Assembly (NCBI GenBank): GCA_050309705.1
Contig: JBNRMR010000087.1
Coordinates: 1 to 24,250 of the forward strand
Reading direction: 5' to 3'
Source of the DNA: JBNRMR01 sp050309705
GTDB lineage: Bacteria; Bacillota; Clostridia; Christensenellales; UBA1750
Length of the DNA: 24,250 bases
Shown here in pieces: positions 24,225-24,250 of this stretch. A program made the position numbers and the translations under genes. The first letter of the stretch is position 1; every line of letters starts with the position of its first letter. The notes beneath the pieces are model-generated. The model searched no databases. It had not been told where the DNA came from and saw only the letters and a program-made list of their open reading frames with translations.

Positions 24225-24250
24225 ATGAAATTTAATATTAAAAGCACAAT
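24225..24250 (+). CDS. Start of an unidentified gene, cut by the window
   Basis: ATG 24225 follows a strong AGGAGG at 24213-24218 with normal spacing. Only MKFNIKST is visible before the sequence ends. A short basic start like this occurs on membrane or exported proteins, but eight residues do not allow a call. Confidence 0.6.

Overview
The window looks like a Gram-positive, Clostridia-type genome of moderate to high GC (bacterial Firmicutes lineage, probably uncultured gut or plant-fibre associated). The evidence is the block rimP-nusA-ylxR-ylxQ-infB, rpsO next to pnp, a MlpA-type M16 peptidase just after pnp, a YugP-type membrane metallopeptidase, strong AGGAGG-like ribosome binding sites, and TATAAT promoters often preceded by TGn. 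No mobile element, tRNA, rRNA or CRISPR array was seen.

Layout. Positions 1-2933 (minus strand) carry a sugar-use pair: an SLC45/GPH-like MFS transporter followed by a GH43 glycosidase that runs off the left edge, with two GC-rich hairpins between them. Positions 3086-12953 (plus) are the translation/RNA block: rimP, nusA, rnpM, an L7Ae-family gene and infB; then rpsO with its own promoter and a putative S15-responsive pseudoknot leader; then pnp, an M16 peptidase and a MazG-like NTP pyrophosphohydrolase. The genes usually found between infB and rpsO in Firmicutes (rbfA, nrnA, truB, ribF) are missing here. Positions 12995-16156 (minus) carry rsuA-like, an RsmC/YbxB-like methyltransferase, an ECF S component with its own promoter and a long leader, and a two-domain P-loop kinase overlapping the S-component gene. 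Positions 16313-17499 (plus) carry the YugP-like peptidase and a GNAT acetyltransferase.

Positions 17616-23051 (minus) form a two-gene intracellular pectin locus. A cytosolic family 2 pectate lyase keeps the Arg base and His/Glu/His metal pocket. It is followed by a 1179-residue protein with an N-terminal LamG-like fold and a large helical region that I cannot assign to a known enzyme family. The locus is driven by a perfect TTGACA-17-TATAAT promoter. Its leader holds a 52-codon ORF that overlaps a 20-bp perfect palindrome followed by a T-run, a layout that suggests attenuation. A divergent amidohydrolase-2 gene (23178-23987) shares this control region. A new gene begins at 24225 behind a structured leader.

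How the parts fit: the GH43 enzyme, the MFS carrier, the PL2 lyase and the large LamG protein all lack signal peptides (as far as visible), which suggests uptake of plant cell-wall oligosaccharides followed by cytosolic breakdown. The two sugar loci flank an otherwise housekeeping segment. The ECF S component and the kinase may form an uptake-and-phosphorylate pair for a small molecule, which is inference only.
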